DNA of 55,622 bases, from positions 1 through 55,622 of the forward strand of contig JAIMKR010000004.1 in the NCBI GenBank assembly GCA_020692325.1, given 5' to 3'. The translations under genes and the position numbers were made by a program. The notes beneath the pieces were generated by a model that saw only the letters and a list, made by a program, of their open reading frames with translations, had not been told where the DNA came from and searched no databases. Positions 16,435-27,458 of this stretch are shown here, piece by piece. The DNA is from Desulfocurvus sp. (GTDB taxonomy: Bacteria > Desulfobacterota > Desulfovibrionia > Desulfovibrionales > Desulfovibrionaceae). Position 1 is the stretch's first letter; every line of letters starts with the position of its first letter.

Positions 16435-17493
16435 CTACCCCCTCCCCGTCCGGTCCGGGGCCGACCGGGCGTACAGGTCGATCATGCGGGCGATGCCCCA
16501 CAGGCCCACAACGAGCACCACGAGGAACAGGATCATGGCCGAGGTCTGCGGGGCCACGGGCAGACTGGAGGGATGGAAATACGGAGCCAGGGTGACGAGG
16601 CGCACCTGCGCGCGCGTGGCGCCCATGCAGGCCACCGCGCCCACGGTGAGCAGCGCTGCCGGCAGTGGACGCCCACGCAGCCCGGCGAACAGCGCGCCGA
16701 GTCCCAGGGCCACGCTGGCCGCGAGCACGGCGGTCGCGATCGCGTCGCCGCCCAGGAGGGCCAGACGCACACGCCCGGGCTGCGAAAAGAGCACCCACAG
16801 GCCCACGACGATCTGCAACATGGTCACGCGCGTGAACCAGGCCAGACCGTGTTCCACCCAGTCGGGCCGGTTTCTTTTGCGCCCCAGCAGCGCGGCGTAA
16901 AGTCCGGCCACGGCCGGCGCGCCCAGCATGATGTGGACGAAGCGCGACCACATGGTCGGGTCGGCCACGTTGAGCAGGCCGCCGTCGGGACGGGCGAAGT
17001 AGGCGGTCCAGGCTTCGGGCCGCAGCATCAGCGTCATGTTGTTGGAGAGCAGAAAGCCCGTGTAGGCCAGAAAGACGAGGGAGAGCCCCAGGGCGCTGAG
17101 CGACGCGGCGGGCGCGGACTCGAATTTCCCGTCATGCACGTAGAGCGCGTAGTAGCCCAGGATGACGGCCGCGATGGCCGAGAGCCACCAACCGGCCATG
17201 AGCACCGAGCTGGTGTACAGGAACTGGCCGTACACCACCTGCACGAACAGCAGCGGGGCCACGCCGAGGTTCACCGTCAACGCCAGGAATGTCGGCGCGC
17301 GGTGGCCCAACTCGCGGGCCAGCTCACGCTGTTTGCCGCCCAGCCGGCCGAAAAACGCCAGCGCGGCCGAGCCCACGGCGAGGTTCATGAACAACAGGTG
17401 CAGGACGAACGTCACAAGAAGCAGGGTCTCGAACCAACCCCAGGGAGAGGGGATGGCCTCGGCCGCTGGTATGAGCGTGGTCGGATCCATCAT
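16435..17493 (-). CDS. Multi-helix membrane partner of the octaheme CydA-like cytochrome
   Basis: A 352-residue integral membrane protein with roughly eight to nine hydrophobic helices and no CxxCH. The N-terminal helix ETLLLVTFVLHLLFMNLAVG, with one central His and a following Gly-rich turn, mirrors the first helix of the downstream CydA-like protein, suggesting that the two arose from related bd-oxidase-like subunits. ATG 17493 is preferred over 17499 because AAGGAG would be only one base from the latter. Six bases separate it from the cytochrome gene, so they form a complex-encoding unit. Its own function is inferred only from this partner. Confidence 0.8.
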   Translation of the reverse strand: MMDPTTLIPAAEAIPSPWGWFETLLLVTFVLHLLFMNLAVGSAALAFFGRLGGKQRELARELGHRAPTFLALTVNLGVAPLLFVQVVYGQFLYTSSVLMAGWWLSAIAAVILGYYALYVHDGKFESAPAASLSALGLSLVFLAYTGFLLSNNMTLMLRPEAWTAYFARPDGGLLNVADPTMWSRFVHIMLGAPAVAGLYAALLGRKRNRPDWVEHGLAWFTRVTMLQIVVGLWVLFSQPGRVRLALLGGDAIATAVLAASVALGLGALFAGLRGRPLPAALLTVGAVACMGATRAQVRLVTLAPYFHPSSLPVAPQTSAMILFLVVLVVGLWGIARMIDLYARSAPDRTGRG

Positions 17494-17640
17494 GCGCATT
17501 CTCCTTGACTGATGTCGGTTCTATGGCCAATACACCGGCCAGGACACGGGTGCAACGGATTACGTCCCCGCCATGGTGCCAATTCCGAAACTTTTCGTGT
17601 CGCCGCCCGGCGGCCGACGATCGCAACAGGGAACTTCGCG

Positions 17641-18465
17641 ATGGAAACCGTCCTCTTACTCGACGTGGGCAACACCAACGTCAAGATCGCCCTCGCCCGA
17701 CCGGACCACGGACTCGTGGCCAGCTACGCGCTGCCCACCGCCCCCGCCTGCGGTCTGGACACCCCGGACGCCTGGGGCTTGAAGCTGCTGGACATCTGCC
17801 GTGTGGAAAACGTCTCGCCCGGGCAAGTCACGGGCATCGTCGCCTCTTCGGTCGTGCCGCCGATGAATCCGGTGCTCGTCCACGCCGCCAAACGCTTTTT
17901 CGGCCAAGCCGTGCGCTTCGCCCCCGGGACCGCCCCGGAGGGGCTGCCCCTGCCCATAGAAAACCGCTACGCCCGGCCGGCCGAGGTCGGCGCGGACCGC
18001 CTCGTCACGGCCTTCGCCGCGCGCGAGCTCTGCGACGCCCCGGCCCTCATCGTGGTGGACTACGGCACCGCCACCACCTTCGACTGTGTGCTCGAGGGCG
18101 CGTACCTGGGCGGGCTCATCTGCCCGGGCCTGCTCTCCAGCGCCCGCGCCCTGGCCACGGGCACGGCCAAACTGCCGCACATCACCCTGGAGATTCCGCC
18201 CGCCCGCGCCGACGGCGGCCTGGACATCGGCGCCAGCACCTCGCAGAGCCTCAACCTGGGGCTCATCCACGGTTTCGCCGCCATGACCGAGGGGCTGGCC
18301 GCGCGGCTTTCGCGCACGCTGCTGCCCGGCCGGGAGGATGAGGCGCGCGTCATCGCCACCGGCGGGTTCGCCGCGCGCATCGCGCAGGTGTGCCCGGCCG
18401 TGCACGAGGTGCGCGAGGATCTGCTCATGGAAGGGCTGTGGCGCGCCTACCAGCGTGTGCGCTGA
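17641..18465 (+). CDS. coaX: Type III pantothenate kinase
   Basis: Phosphorylates pantothenate with ATP in the first step of coenzyme A synthesis; type III enzymes belong to the ASKHA fold and are not inhibited by CoA. The 274-residue protein has the N-terminal phosphate loop LLDVGNTNVKIA, the pantothenate-site segment RPAEVGADRLVTAFAA, and VVDYGTATTFDCV with the catalytic Asp, then YLGGLICPG. ATG 17641 is chosen because it starts directly before the DVGNTN strand and has GGGAAC upstream; the upstream open frame lacks family similarity. It is followed by eno after about 120 bases, which contain a separate promoter. Confidence 0.95.
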   Translation: METVLLLDVGNTNVKIALARPDHGLVASYALPTAPACGLDTPDAWGLKLLDICRVENVSPGQVTGIVASSVVPPMNPVLVHAAKRFFGQAVRFAPGTAPEGLPLPIENRYARPAEVGADRLVTAFAARELCDAPALIVVDYGTATTFDCVLEGAYLGGLICPGLLSSARALATGTAKLPHITLEIPPARADGGLDIGASTSQSLNLGLIHGFAAMTEGLAARLSRTLLPGREDEARVIATGGFAARIAQVCPAVHEVREDLLMEGLWRAYQRVR

Positions 18466-18502
18466 GGATTTCGCCACACGCGCGAATCGTCACGCGCGGC
18501 AT

Positions 18503-19901
<1,399 letters not shown>

Positions 19902-19935
19902 GCCCCTCCCCACCGCTTCCCGCTTCCGAAACCAC

Positions 19936-19970
19936 AGCCCCGCTCCTCACTTGAGGCGCGGGGCTTTTTC
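19936..19970 (+). terminator. Rho-independent terminator of eno
   Basis: AGCCCCGC (19936-19943) pairs with GCGGGGCT (19958-19965), with an inner CCTCA/TGAGG extension of the stem, followed by a run of five T. Confidence 0.85.
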
Positions 19971-20066
19971 GCGTTTCCGGGCGGTCGCTCTTCGCCCTTT
20001 ACTTTCGTCTTCGGAAAAGGGATATCCAATGGTAAGGAATTTCAAACCCATCATCCGGGAGGAGCC

Positions 20067-20447
20067 ATGGCCGCTCGATTGTCGCTGACCAAGCATGAGA
20101 ATGAACTGGAAGGCGCGCTGCGCCAGCGTGTGAACAGCGCCGAAAGCATTCTCGACGTGCAGAAGGCCTTCGCCGAATTCGTGCGCCAAATGCTCGGCCG
20201 CATCACCGGCGGCGAGGTGGTGCTGGACGAGGGCGACGTGCGCGTGGCCCCCGGCGAGCCGGACGGCTTCATCCTCGGCCCCGGCATCACGGGGAACAAG
20301 GACTACGCCGGCTTCCTCGAGCACTCGGACCTGATGAGCATTCTGCGCCGGCAGGCCGAGGACCCGGTGAAGCGCATCAACCACCTGAACCGGCACACCG
20401 AGCGCGCCGAAGCCAAGATGTTCCCCCGCCCGGACCGCAAGTATTAG
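20067..20447 (+). CDS. Conserved protein of unknown function
   Basis: A 126-residue cytoplasmic protein with a good GGGAGGAG ribosome site. The N-terminal half is helical (ENELEGALRQRVNSAESILDVQKAFAEFVRQML); a short beta segment GEVVLDEGDVRVAPGEPDGFILGPGI follows, and the C-terminus is charged and helical. No motif for a known enzyme or binding domain is visible. It stands between the eno terminator and the beta-lactamase gene, which starts 63 bases later on the same strand. Confidence 0.8.
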   Translation: MAARLSLTKHENELEGALRQRVNSAESILDVQKAFAEFVRQMLGRITGGEVVLDEGDVRVAPGEPDGFILGPGITGNKDYAGFLEHSDLMSILRRQAEDPVKRINHLNRHTERAEAKMFPRPDRKY

Positions 20448-20510
20448 GCGCGGCGTTCCCGCATTCCGCGCCCCTTGCGCCCCGGCCCCCTTCCCTGTAT
20501 CGCGGACGCC

Positions 20511-21500
20511 ATGAAACACATCGCGCCCGCCCTCTGGGTTATGATCGCCTTGTCGTCCGCGTCGGCGCTGCCGACCGAAGCCCTTGCCGCCATGGCCCAG
20601 CCGACGGATGCCGTCGCGGCGAATACGGCGAAAGCCGTCGCGGCGACTGTCCCCCCCGCGAACGCGGCGGATGCCACGGCGAATGCCGTCGCGGCGAATG
20701 CCGTCGTCGAGCGGCCCGACCTCGACCGCCTGTTCGCCAAACACGGGCTGACCGGCACTTTCGTGGCCGACCTGCCGGACGGCGAGGTGCGCGTGAACCC
20801 CAAGCGCGCGGGGACGCTCTTCCGTCCCGCCTCGACCTTCAAAATCGTCAACGCCGTCACCGCCTTCGAAAGCGGCGTGGCCCCGAGCGCCGGGCTGTTC
20901 CTGAAGTGGAACGGCGTCATGAACGCCGACTACCCCGAATGGAACCACGACCAGACGCTGGAGCAGGCCTTCCGCGCCTCCTGTGTGTGGTACTTCGTGG
21001 AGCTGGGCCGCCGCAACGGCCGCGACCGCCTGCTCGACACCATGCGCAAGCTCGACTACGGCAACGCCAATCCGACGGGATCGGACAAGTTCTGGATCGA
21101 CGGGGAGCTGCGCATCAGCGCCGAGGGGCAGACGCGCGCACTGGGCCGGCTGGCGCGCGGCGAGGCCGGATTCGCCCCGCGCAGCCTGGAGCTGCTGCGC
21201 AAGGTCATGCTCCTGGGCCAGGGAGCCGGGGTGAACGGCGAGTGGCGGCTCTACGGCAAGACCGGTATGGCCGTGCGGGGCGGCGGCCCGGGCGACGCGC
21301 CCGTGGGCTGGTTCGTGGGCTGGGTGGAGCGCGACGGAGTAGTCATTCCCTTCGCGCTCAATGCCTCGCCAGCCAAGAGTGAGGAGACCCCGCCCGCGCT
21401 GTTCACCGAGCGCGTCAGCATCGCCAAGGATATGTTGTCCGCCCTCGGCGTCATCACCGAGCCGGCGAAGGACGCATCGCGAAACGGCCCGGCAAAATAA
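20511..21500 (+). CDS. Class D (OXA-type) beta-lactamase
   Basis: A 329-residue periplasmic serine beta-lactamase with every class D signature: STFK at 108-111 (nucleophile Ser108, carbamylatable Lys111), SCV at 157-159, YGN at 183-185, the NPTGSDKFWIDGELRIS segment, KTG at 250-252 and WFVGW at 267-271. The N-terminus is a signal peptide (MKHIAPALWVMIALSSASAL). Unusually, about 45 residues of Ala/Val/Asn-rich repeats (about 25-66) separate it from the catalytic domain. The gene is intact and chromosomal in appearance, without neighbouring mobile elements. The penicillin-binding regulator BlaR has related motifs but has membrane segments that are absent here. Confidence 0.93.
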   Translation: MKHIAPALWVMIALSSASALPTEALAAMAQPTDAVAANTAKAVAATVPPANAADATANAVAANAVVERPDLDRLFAKHGLTGTFVADLPDGEVRVNPKRAGTLFRPASTFKIVNAVTAFESGVAPSAGLFLKWNGVMNADYPEWNHDQTLEQAFRASCVWYFVELGRRNGRDRLLDTMRKLDYGNANPTGSDKFWIDGELRISAEGQTRALGRLARGEAGFAPRSLELLRKVMLLGQGAGVNGEWRLYGKTGMAVRGGGPGDAPVGWFVGWVERDGVVIPFALNASPAKSEETPPALFTERVSIAKDMLSALGVITEPAKDASRNGPAK

Positions 21501-21513
21501 CGACGCTCCCCGA

Positions 21514-21571
21514 CCGAAAACACGACGGCCCGGCGATTCCCAATGGAGTCGCCGGGCCGTCGTGTTTTCGG
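21514..21571. terminator. Bidirectional terminator between beta-lactamase and fabD
   Basis: A perfect 23-base inverted repeat: 21514-21536 against 21549-21571, loop of 12 bases. The stem starts with CCGAAAAC and ends with GTTTTCGG, giving a T-run on each strand, as expected between convergent genes. Confidence 0.92.
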
Positions 21572-21580
21572 TGAACGCGC

Positions 21581-22525
21581 CTACAGGGCCAGCACGGCCT
21601 CCAGGCTTCCGGCGTTCTGCGTCACAATGTCCTCGTGACCGGACAGGTTCTGCCCCGCCAGCTTGGTCAGCACGTTCTTCGGCCCCAGCTCGACGAAACG
21701 CCGCGCGCCGGCGGCGTACAGCGACTCCATGGTCGTGGTCCACAGCACGGACGAGGTCATCTGCGCCGTGAGCATGGCCTTGAGCACGCCGGGATCGGCC
21801 TCCGGCCGGCCGATGACGTTGGCGGCCACGGGGAAATCTGGCGTGCGCCAGTGCAGGTCCTCGATGATCTTGGCGAAAGCGTTGGCGGGCTCGCTCATGA
21901 GCGGGCTGTGGAACGCGCCGGAGACGGCCAGCGGGATGGCCCGGCCCTTGGCCTCCTTGACCAGCGCGGCGACGGCGTCCAGAGCGGGTTTCTCGCCGCT
22001 GACGACGTACTGCGCGGGCGAATTGTGGTTGGCGATGCGCAAAAACGCGCCGGACTGCTTGGCCGCCGCAGCCACGAGCTCCTCCACCGTGGCCAGCGGC
22101 AGCTTGAGCACAGCGGCCATTCCGTGACCGGGCTTGCCCGCGCCGGCCATGAGCTTGCCGCGCTCGCACACGGCGGCGATCACGTCCTCCACGGAGAGAG
22201 CGCCGGAGGCGCACAGGGCGGCGAACTCGCCCAGACTGTGCCCGGCCGCGCCGACGATGTTCAGAGCCGCCGCCTTGGGCTTGGCCGCCAGCCACAGGCT
22301 GACGTCGACCACGGTGAGGGCGGGCTGCAGGGCGCGGGTGTCGGCCATTTCTGGCGCGGGCGTAGCGCCCTCGTCGCCCCAGTAGATTTCGCGCAGCTTC
22401 AGTCCGGAGCGTTTCTCGGCCAGCAGCCACAAATCCATGGCGGCACTCTGGGCCTCGGCCACGTCGCGGCCCATGTTCAGCTCTTGCGAGCCCTGGCCGG
22501 GGAACAACAAAGCGGTGGGAAGCAT
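21581..22525 (-). CDS. fabD: Malonyl-CoA:ACP transacylase
   Basis: Transfers malonyl groups from CoA to acyl carrier protein, opening fatty-acid elongation. The 314-residue protein has the N-terminal FPGQGSQ oxyanion motif (residues 8-14), the nucleophile Ser97 in GHSLGE, and His206 in GAFHSPLM. AGGAGA lies 4 bases before the start. It follows radA with a 9-base gap on the same strand, so the two are probably cotranscribed; the usual fab neighbours (fabH, fabG, acpP) are not present here. Confidence 0.96.
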   Translation of the reverse strand: MLPTALLFPGQGSQELNMGRDVAEAQSAAMDLWLLAEKRSGLKLREIYWGDEGATPAPEMADTRALQPALTVVDVSLWLAAKPKAAALNIVGAAGHSLGEFAALCASGALSVEDVIAAVCERGKLMAGAGKPGHGMAAVLKLPLATVEELVAAAAKQSGAFLRIANHNSPAQYVVSGEKPALDAVAALVKEAKGRAIPLAVSGAFHSPLMSEPANAFAKIIEDLHWRTPDFPVAANVIGRPEADPGVLKAMLTAQMTSSVLWTTTMESLYAAGARRFVELGPKNVLTKLAGQNLSGHEDIVTQNAGSLEAVLAL

Positions 22526-22534
22526 CGATCTCTC

Positions 22535-23932
22535 CTATTCTTCGGGTTGCGGAGCGGCGGCCGGCCGCGGCGTTTGGGACGGCCGTGGGGCCTGCGCCTT
22601 GCCGAACAGGGCGCGGCGCAGCTCGTCGAGGGTCTTGCAGCTGCCGGAGTGGAACAGCGGCCGGTAGCCTAGGCGCGTGGCCTGTTTGAGGCGCGTCTCG
22701 TGCCCGGCCACGGGGCGGATGTGGCCATTGAGGTCCACCTCGCCCCAGAAGGCGGCGCCCTCGGGCAGGGGCGCGTCGTAGTACGAGGAAAGCACGGCCG
22801 CGGCGAGACCCAGGTCCAGACCGGGATCACGCAGGGCCAGCCCGCCGCCCTGCTTCACGTAGATGTCGCTCTGGCCGAGGTTCAGGCGCAGGCGCTTCTC
22901 CAGCACGGCCAGGATGAGATGCAGGCGGTTGGCGTCGAAGCCCAGCGCCGCGCGGCGCGGAATGGACAGAAAGCTGTGCGCGGCCAGCGCCTGGATCTCC
23001 ACGGCGAAGGGCCGGCGGCCGTCCAGGGCCAGCGACACCGAGGCCCCGGAGAGGCTGGCGTCGCGCGCGCCGAGAAAGAACGTCGAGGGATCGTCCACCA
23101 CGCGCAGGCCCTGCTCCTCCATGGTGAACACGAGCAGCTCGTCCGAGGGGCCGAAGCGGTTCTTGAGCACGCGCAGAACCCGCGAGTAGTCGCGCCGGTC
23201 GCCCTCCAGATAGAGCACGGTGTCCACCATGTGCTCCAGCAGCTTTGGCCCGGCGATCTGCCCATCCTTGGTCACGTGGCCCACGAGGATGAGCGTGGCC
23301 TGGCTGCGCTTCACAGCCTCGACGAGTTCACCGGCCACGGTGCGCACCTGGCTCACGCTGCCGGGGATGCCGTCGGCGCGCTGGCTGGCCAGCGTCTGCA
23401 CGGAGTCCACCACGACGAGCCCGGGCTTGCCGCCCATGTCGGAAATGACGGAGAGCGCGTCGTCGGCGTTGTTGGTGGCCAGGGCGAGAAGTCCGGGACC
23501 CAGCAGGCCCAGGCGCTCGGCCCGGCCGCGAATCTGCGTCAGCGACTCCTCGCCGGAGACGTACACGGTGCGGCCCTCGCCCATCTCCGCCTGACGGGCG
23601 GCCAGCTGCAACAGCAGAGTGCTCTTGCCCACGCCAGGCTCGCCGCCCAGAAGCAGCGCCGCGCCGGGCACCAGCCCCGCGCCCAGCAGACCATCGAGCG
23701 CCGGAATGCCCGAGGGCCGTGCGTGGACGTTCTCGACGTCCAGGTCCTCCAGGGCCGAGGCGCCGGCGACGCTCGCGGCCTTGCGGTGACGCGCGGCGCG
23801 GGCGCTGAACCCGCCCTCCACGGCCAGGGCCTCCATGGTGTTCCACTCGCCGCAGGCGGAGCACTGCCCCGTCCAGCGCGGACTTCTGGCCCCACAGGCC
23901 GAGCAGCGGTATTCCTCGCGCGATTTCGCCAT
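22535..23932 (-). CDS. radA: DNA repair protein RadA (Sms)
   Basis: Branch-migration ATPase in homologous recombination. The 465-residue protein has the N-terminal C4 zinc finger (Cys10, 13, 24, 27), Walker A GGEPGVGKS (residues 96-104), the RadA-specific KNRFG motif, and a Lon-protease-like C-terminal domain without the Ser-Lys dyad context of active Lon. ATG 23932 is used because family members begin MAKxxxxYxC; an ATG nine codons upstream also lacks a ribosome site. The C-terminus carries a Pro/Ala-rich tail. Confidence 0.95.
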   Translation of the reverse strand: MAKSREEYRCSACGARSPRWTGQCSACGEWNTMEALAVEGGFSARAARHRKAASVAGASALEDLDVENVHARPSGIPALDGLLGAGLVPGAALLLGGEPGVGKSTLLLQLAARQAEMGEGRTVYVSGEESLTQIRGRAERLGLLGPGLLALATNNADDALSVISDMGGKPGLVVVDSVQTLASQRADGIPGSVSQVRTVAGELVEAVKRSQATLILVGHVTKDGQIAGPKLLEHMVDTVLYLEGDRRDYSRVLRVLKNRFGPSDELLVFTMEEQGLRVVDDPSTFFLGARDASLSGASVSLALDGRRPFAVEIQALAAHSFLSIPRRAALGFDANRLHLILAVLEKRLRLNLGQSDIYVKQGGGLALRDPGLDLGLAAAVLSSYYDAPLPEGAAFWGEVDLNGHIRPVAGHETRLKQATRLGYRPLFHSGSCKTLDELRRALFGKAQAPRPSQTPRPAAAPQPEE

Positions 23933-24087
23933 GGCCGCGTTATGCCCGTTTTGCCGCATGATGACAATGCGGCCCGGCCGCGGCCAACCATCGTCCCCTC
24001 CAACTTCCCTTGACCATTGACGAGCGCGAGCGAATCGGACACAAAGGATACGCCCCCCCTGACTATTTGGATTGGAAAGGAGTCCAC

Positions 24088-25875
24088 ATGGAACTCGACC
24101 TCAAGAAAAAAATCGCCGGGGGCTTTGGCGTTGTCATCGCCATTTTCGGCCTGGCGGGTCTGCTGTCCATTCTCAATCTGCGGGAACAACGCAGCGTGGT
24201 GAACGAAGTCGTGACCCACGACATGCCCATGATCGACACGCTGAACCGCTGCACCGTGCTGTTGCAGCTGTACCGCAAGGCCGAGAAGGACGTGCTGCTG
24301 AACATCGGCCAGCCGGACAGGCAACGCGAGTACCTGCGCAAGCTCAAGGATCTCGGCGTGGAGACGCGCGAGCGTCTCGAAAAACTGGACAAGGATGTCT
24401 CCGCCGACGGCGATCTGCCCGACGCTGCGCGCAAGCTGCCGCGAACCGCGATCACCGGTTTCGCCGACTACGACGCCGTGGTGCTGCCGCTGGCCGAAAA
24501 GCTCGCCGCCGACCCAACGGGCAAGGGCATGAGCCACATCGAGGCCAACGCCCTGCTCACGGCGAAGAAGGACACCATCCACGCGGCCGAACAGGCCCTG
24601 GACCAGCTGGGCAAGGCCGCAGGCGACATGTTCAACGGCAACCAGCGGGCGCAGTCCGCCCTGGCCGCCAAAACGGAAACGCTGCTCGCCGTCTCGGTCA
24701 TCGTGGCCATGGTGGCGGGCGCGCTGCTGGCCTGGCTGGCGCTGGCATCCATCACGCGACCGCTCGCGCGCATCGTGGCCCTGGCCGAATCCGTGGCCGG
24801 CGGCGACCTCAACGCCACGACCTCCGGCACGTTCACGGCGGAGATGGGCCGGCTCAAGACCAGCATCGAGGCCATGCTCGCGGCGCTAAAGGGAAAGATC
24901 GCCGAAGCCGACCGGCAGTCGGATCTGGCCGCCGGCGAGACGGAGCGCGCCAAGACCGCCACCGAGACGGCGCTGGCCGCCAAGGCGCAGGCGGAAGTCG
25001 CCCGGGCCGAGGGCATGTTGCAGGCCGCGCGCACGCTGGAGGGCGTGGCCGAGGGCGTGGGCGGGGCCGCCCATGAGCTGGCCTCGCATGTCGCGGTCTC
25101 CACCCGCGGGGCGGACGAGCAGTCCTCCCGCGTGGCCGAGACCGCCACGGCCATGGAGGAGATGAACGCCACGGTGCTGGAAGTGGCCAAGAACGCCGGT
25201 CAGGCGGCGGATTCCGCCGAGGGCGCGCGCCGACGCGCGGAAGAGGGCCAGCAGGTCGTGGAGCGGGTGGTCGAGGGCATCGGCGGCATCACCGAGGTTT
25301 CGGAGTCCCTGCGCGTGGACATGCGGGCGTTGGGCAAGCAGGCCGAGGACATCGGCCGGGTCATGAACGTCATTTCCGACATCGCCGACCAGACGAATCT
25401 GCTCGCCCTCAACGCCGCCATCGAGGCCGCCCGGGCCGGCGACGCGGGCCGGGGCTTCGCCGTGGTCGCCGACGAGGTGCGCAAGCTCGCGGAGAAGACG
25501 CAAACAGCCACGCGGGAGGTCGGCGAGGCCATCGTCGGCATTCAGGCCGGGGCGAAGAAAAATCTGGAAGGCATGGAGCGCGCGGTGGCGGTGGTGGCCC
25601 AGACCACGGAGCTGGCGCGCACCTCCGGCGAGGCTCTGCGCGGCATCGTGGAGCTGGTGGAGACGGCGTCCGACCAGATGCGGGCCATCGCCACCGCCAG
25701 CGAGGAGCAGTCCAGCGCCAGCGAGGAAATCAACCGCAGCATCGAGGACATCCACCGCCTCTCGTCCGAAAACACCGAGGCCATGCGCCAGGCGTCGCAT
25801 ACCGTGGAGACCCTCACCGAACAGGCCGGGGCCCTGCGTGGGCTCATCGGAGAGATGAAGGGCGGCGCGGCCTAG
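24088..25875 (+). CDS. Methyl-accepting chemotaxis protein
   Basis: A 595-residue chemoreceptor. Transmembrane segments lie at about 8-30 and 212-236; between them is a helical periplasmic ligand domain (four-helix-bundle type). A HAMP-like region follows ([21 protein letters not shown]), then a long coiled coil with the conserved signalling tip [20 protein letters not shown] and flanking helices containing Glu/Gln pairs for methylation. AAGGAG is 5 bases before ATG 24088. No cheA/cheW genes are adjacent and no C-terminal pentapeptide tether is seen. The ligand is unknown. Confidence 0.95.
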   Translation: MELDLKKKIAGGFGVVIAIFGLAGLLSILNLREQRSVVNEVVTHDMPMIDTLNRCTVLLQLYRKAEKDVLLNIGQPDRQREYLRKLKDLGVETRERLEKLDKDVSADGDLPDAARKLPRTAITGFADYDAVVLPLAEKLAADPTGKGMSHIEANALLTAKKDTIHAAEQALDQLGKAAGDMFNGNQRAQSALAAKTETLLAVSVIVAMVAGALLAWLALASITRPLARIVALAESVAGGDLNATTSGTFTAEMGRLKTSIEAMLAALKGKIAEADRQSDLAAGETERAKTATETALAAKAQAEVARAEGMLQAARTLEGVAEGVGGAAHELASHVAVSTRGADEQSSRVAETATAMEEMNATVLEVAKNAGQAADSAEGARRRAEEGQQVVERVVEGIGGITEVSESLRVDMRALGKQAEDIGRVMNVISDIADQTNLLALNAAIEAARAGDAGRGFAVVADEVRKLAEKTQTATREVGEAIVGIQAGAKKNLEGMERAVAVVAQTTELARTSGEALRGIVELVETASDQMRAIATASEEQSSASEEINRSIEDIHRLSSENTEAMRQASHTVETLTEQAGALRGLIGEMKGGAA

Positions 25876-26363
25876 CTTCCGGGCGGCGGGGAGCTTCCCA
25901 CGCGTTGGTCTACCCTGCTGAACGGCGGCGCGTCTTGCGGCACCGGAAATTCGCTGCTGAAGTCGTCTTCAGGAGCCGGCGGGTTGCCCCGCCGGCTCCT
26001 GCCCGAAAGATTGGGACAACGCGGTCCAGTCGGGAGCCCCGTCCAGTGAACCGACGCGCAGCAGCCCGATCGGCGTCTTCATCTTCCCCTTCGACACCAC
26101 GGCCCGCCCGACGGACGAGGAACGCCACTGGAAAGCCCGGGGACGACACGGACGCGCGCCTCGCTCCAGTCACCGAACGAATCGCGTGGCGGCGAACCGA
26201 GGGGGGAAGCCGGAAGGCTTGGGGAAAAGGTCGGACATTCCCCCACGCGACCAGGACGCAGCCCGCGCGCCATCACCTGAAAACGGTCCAACGCCAGGAA
26301 TTCCGAAGGCGCTGCCGGCACGGACACGCGGCCAATACGAGGCCGCGAAAACACATCCGGCGG
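25876..26363. other. Intergenic region with one strong stem-loop
   Basis: AGGAGCCGGCGGG (25971-25983) pairs perfectly with 25988-26000 across a TTGC loop: a 13-base stem about 100 bases after the chemoreceptor stop. No T-run follows on either strand, so its action as an intrinsic terminator is doubtful. The remaining 360 bases show no gene. Confidence 0.55.
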
Positions 26364-27458
26364 CTACAGCTTGCCCTTCTTCCACAAACTCACGGCCACG
26401 GGCTTGGGCTCGACCCAGCCGAGCGGGGTGGCGCGCGACGACGTCACGACGATCTCCCTACTCTCGCCCCCACGCACGACGAGGGCGCGCACCGGCTCAC
26501 CGGCCTCGGCCAGGGCGCGGGCGCGCGGCGAATACGAGGACACGAAGCACGCCGCGTCGGCGATGACGGCCTCCGGCCAGTTCGCAGACTCGGCGTCGGC
26601 CGGATTTTTGGGCGCGTACTGCCGGCCGAGCGCCAGCGGCCCGGTCACGTCCTTCAGGCGGATGTGCAGATCGTTCGGGCCGCTCGCCGCCTCCAGCGCG
26701 TGGTTGGCCGCCTCATTGCGGCCGATGGACAGCCAGAACGGCCCGGCCCAGTACTGTCGCGCCACGTGCGTCAGGGTGAAGTCCCCCGGCGCGGGGTCGG
26801 CGAGACGCGTCATGACAGGCAGATAGCGCGCGGCGGGCTCGGCCTCGGCCAGACGGCAACCGCCGGCGGGCGTGGGAATGTCCGTGACGCCGAAATGCGC
26901 GGCCAGCTCCAGCTGACCGCCCCGGCCCCGGCCATAGATGCCCGGCAGCAGCGAGCGGTCCACCAGCCCTTCGGTCTCCATGGGCGTGGGGCCGAGCTTT
27001 TGCGCCGAAAGCGGCCGCAGCAGCACGTCGGTCACGCCGGCCTCCTTGCGGATGAGGTTGAGCGTGTCCGCGCGCTGGCTCATGGGCCGCTGGCCCAGCA
27101 CCTCACCGGAGACGAGGAACCTCGCGCCCAGCGGAGCGAGCAGACCGCGCGCGTGGCGCAGCATGAGGATCTTGCAGTCCACGCAGGGATTGAGATGCTT
27201 GCCGTAGCCGTGGACCGGCGCGGGCAGCATGGCGAGGAACGCCTGGCGCACATCCACGGGCATGACCTCGATGCCATACTCCGCGCGCCAATGCTCCAGC
27301 AGGTGCTCCTTGCCGAAGAACGGACTCACGTAATGCAAACCCAGCACACGCAACCCTTGCTCCTGCAGCACCTTTACGGCGAGCAGGCTGTCCAGTCCGC
27401 CGGAGAACAGCGCAAGGGCGTCCCACCGGCGGTTCGAGAAATTCGTGGGGATATCCAT
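26364..27458 (-). CDS. PP-loop tRNA thiolation-like protein (MnmA/ThiI-related)
   Basis: A 364-residue protein with an N-terminal PP-loop ATPase: LFSGGLDSLLAV binds ATP pyrophosphate. It continues with a conserved NPCVDCKILML (CxxC) and a GGCRL segment, giving three Cys like those that bind an iron-sulfur cluster or carry sulfur in tRNA-thiolating enzymes. The C-terminal 150 residues are a separate beta-rich domain. It is usually annotated as tRNA (5-methylaminomethyl-2-thiouridylate) methyltransferase-like, but lacks the full MnmA architecture, so the target is uncertain. Start ATG 27458 or 27470; neither has a good ribosome site. Confidence 0.8.
   Translation of the reverse strand: MDIPTNFSNRRWDALALFSGGLDSLLAVKVLQEQGLRVLGLHYVSPFFGKEHLLEHWRAEYGIEVMPVDVRQAFLAMLPAPVHGYGKHLNPCVDCKILMLRHARGLLAPLGARFLVSGEVLGQRPMSQRADTLNLIRKEAGVTDVLLRPLSAQKLGPTPMETEGLVDRSLLPGIYGRGRGGQLELAAHFGVTDIPTPAGGCRLAEAEPAARYLPVMTRLADPAPGDFTLTHVARQYWAGPFWLSIGRNEAANHALEAASGPNDLHIRLKDVTGPLALGRQYAPKNPADAESANWPEAVIADAACFVSSYSPRARALAEAGEPVRALVVRGGESREIVVTSSRATPLGWVEPKPVAVSLWKKGKL

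Noticed and set aside
15025-17508. An 827-codon open frame on the plus strand
   Set aside because: It mirrors the two membrane cytochrome genes; the composition (Gly, His, Arg, Gln) is that of a shadow of hydrophobic codons.
19947-22430. An 827-codon open frame on the minus strand
   Set aside because: It crosses the beta-lactamase gene, a strong terminator and fabD in the wrong frame.
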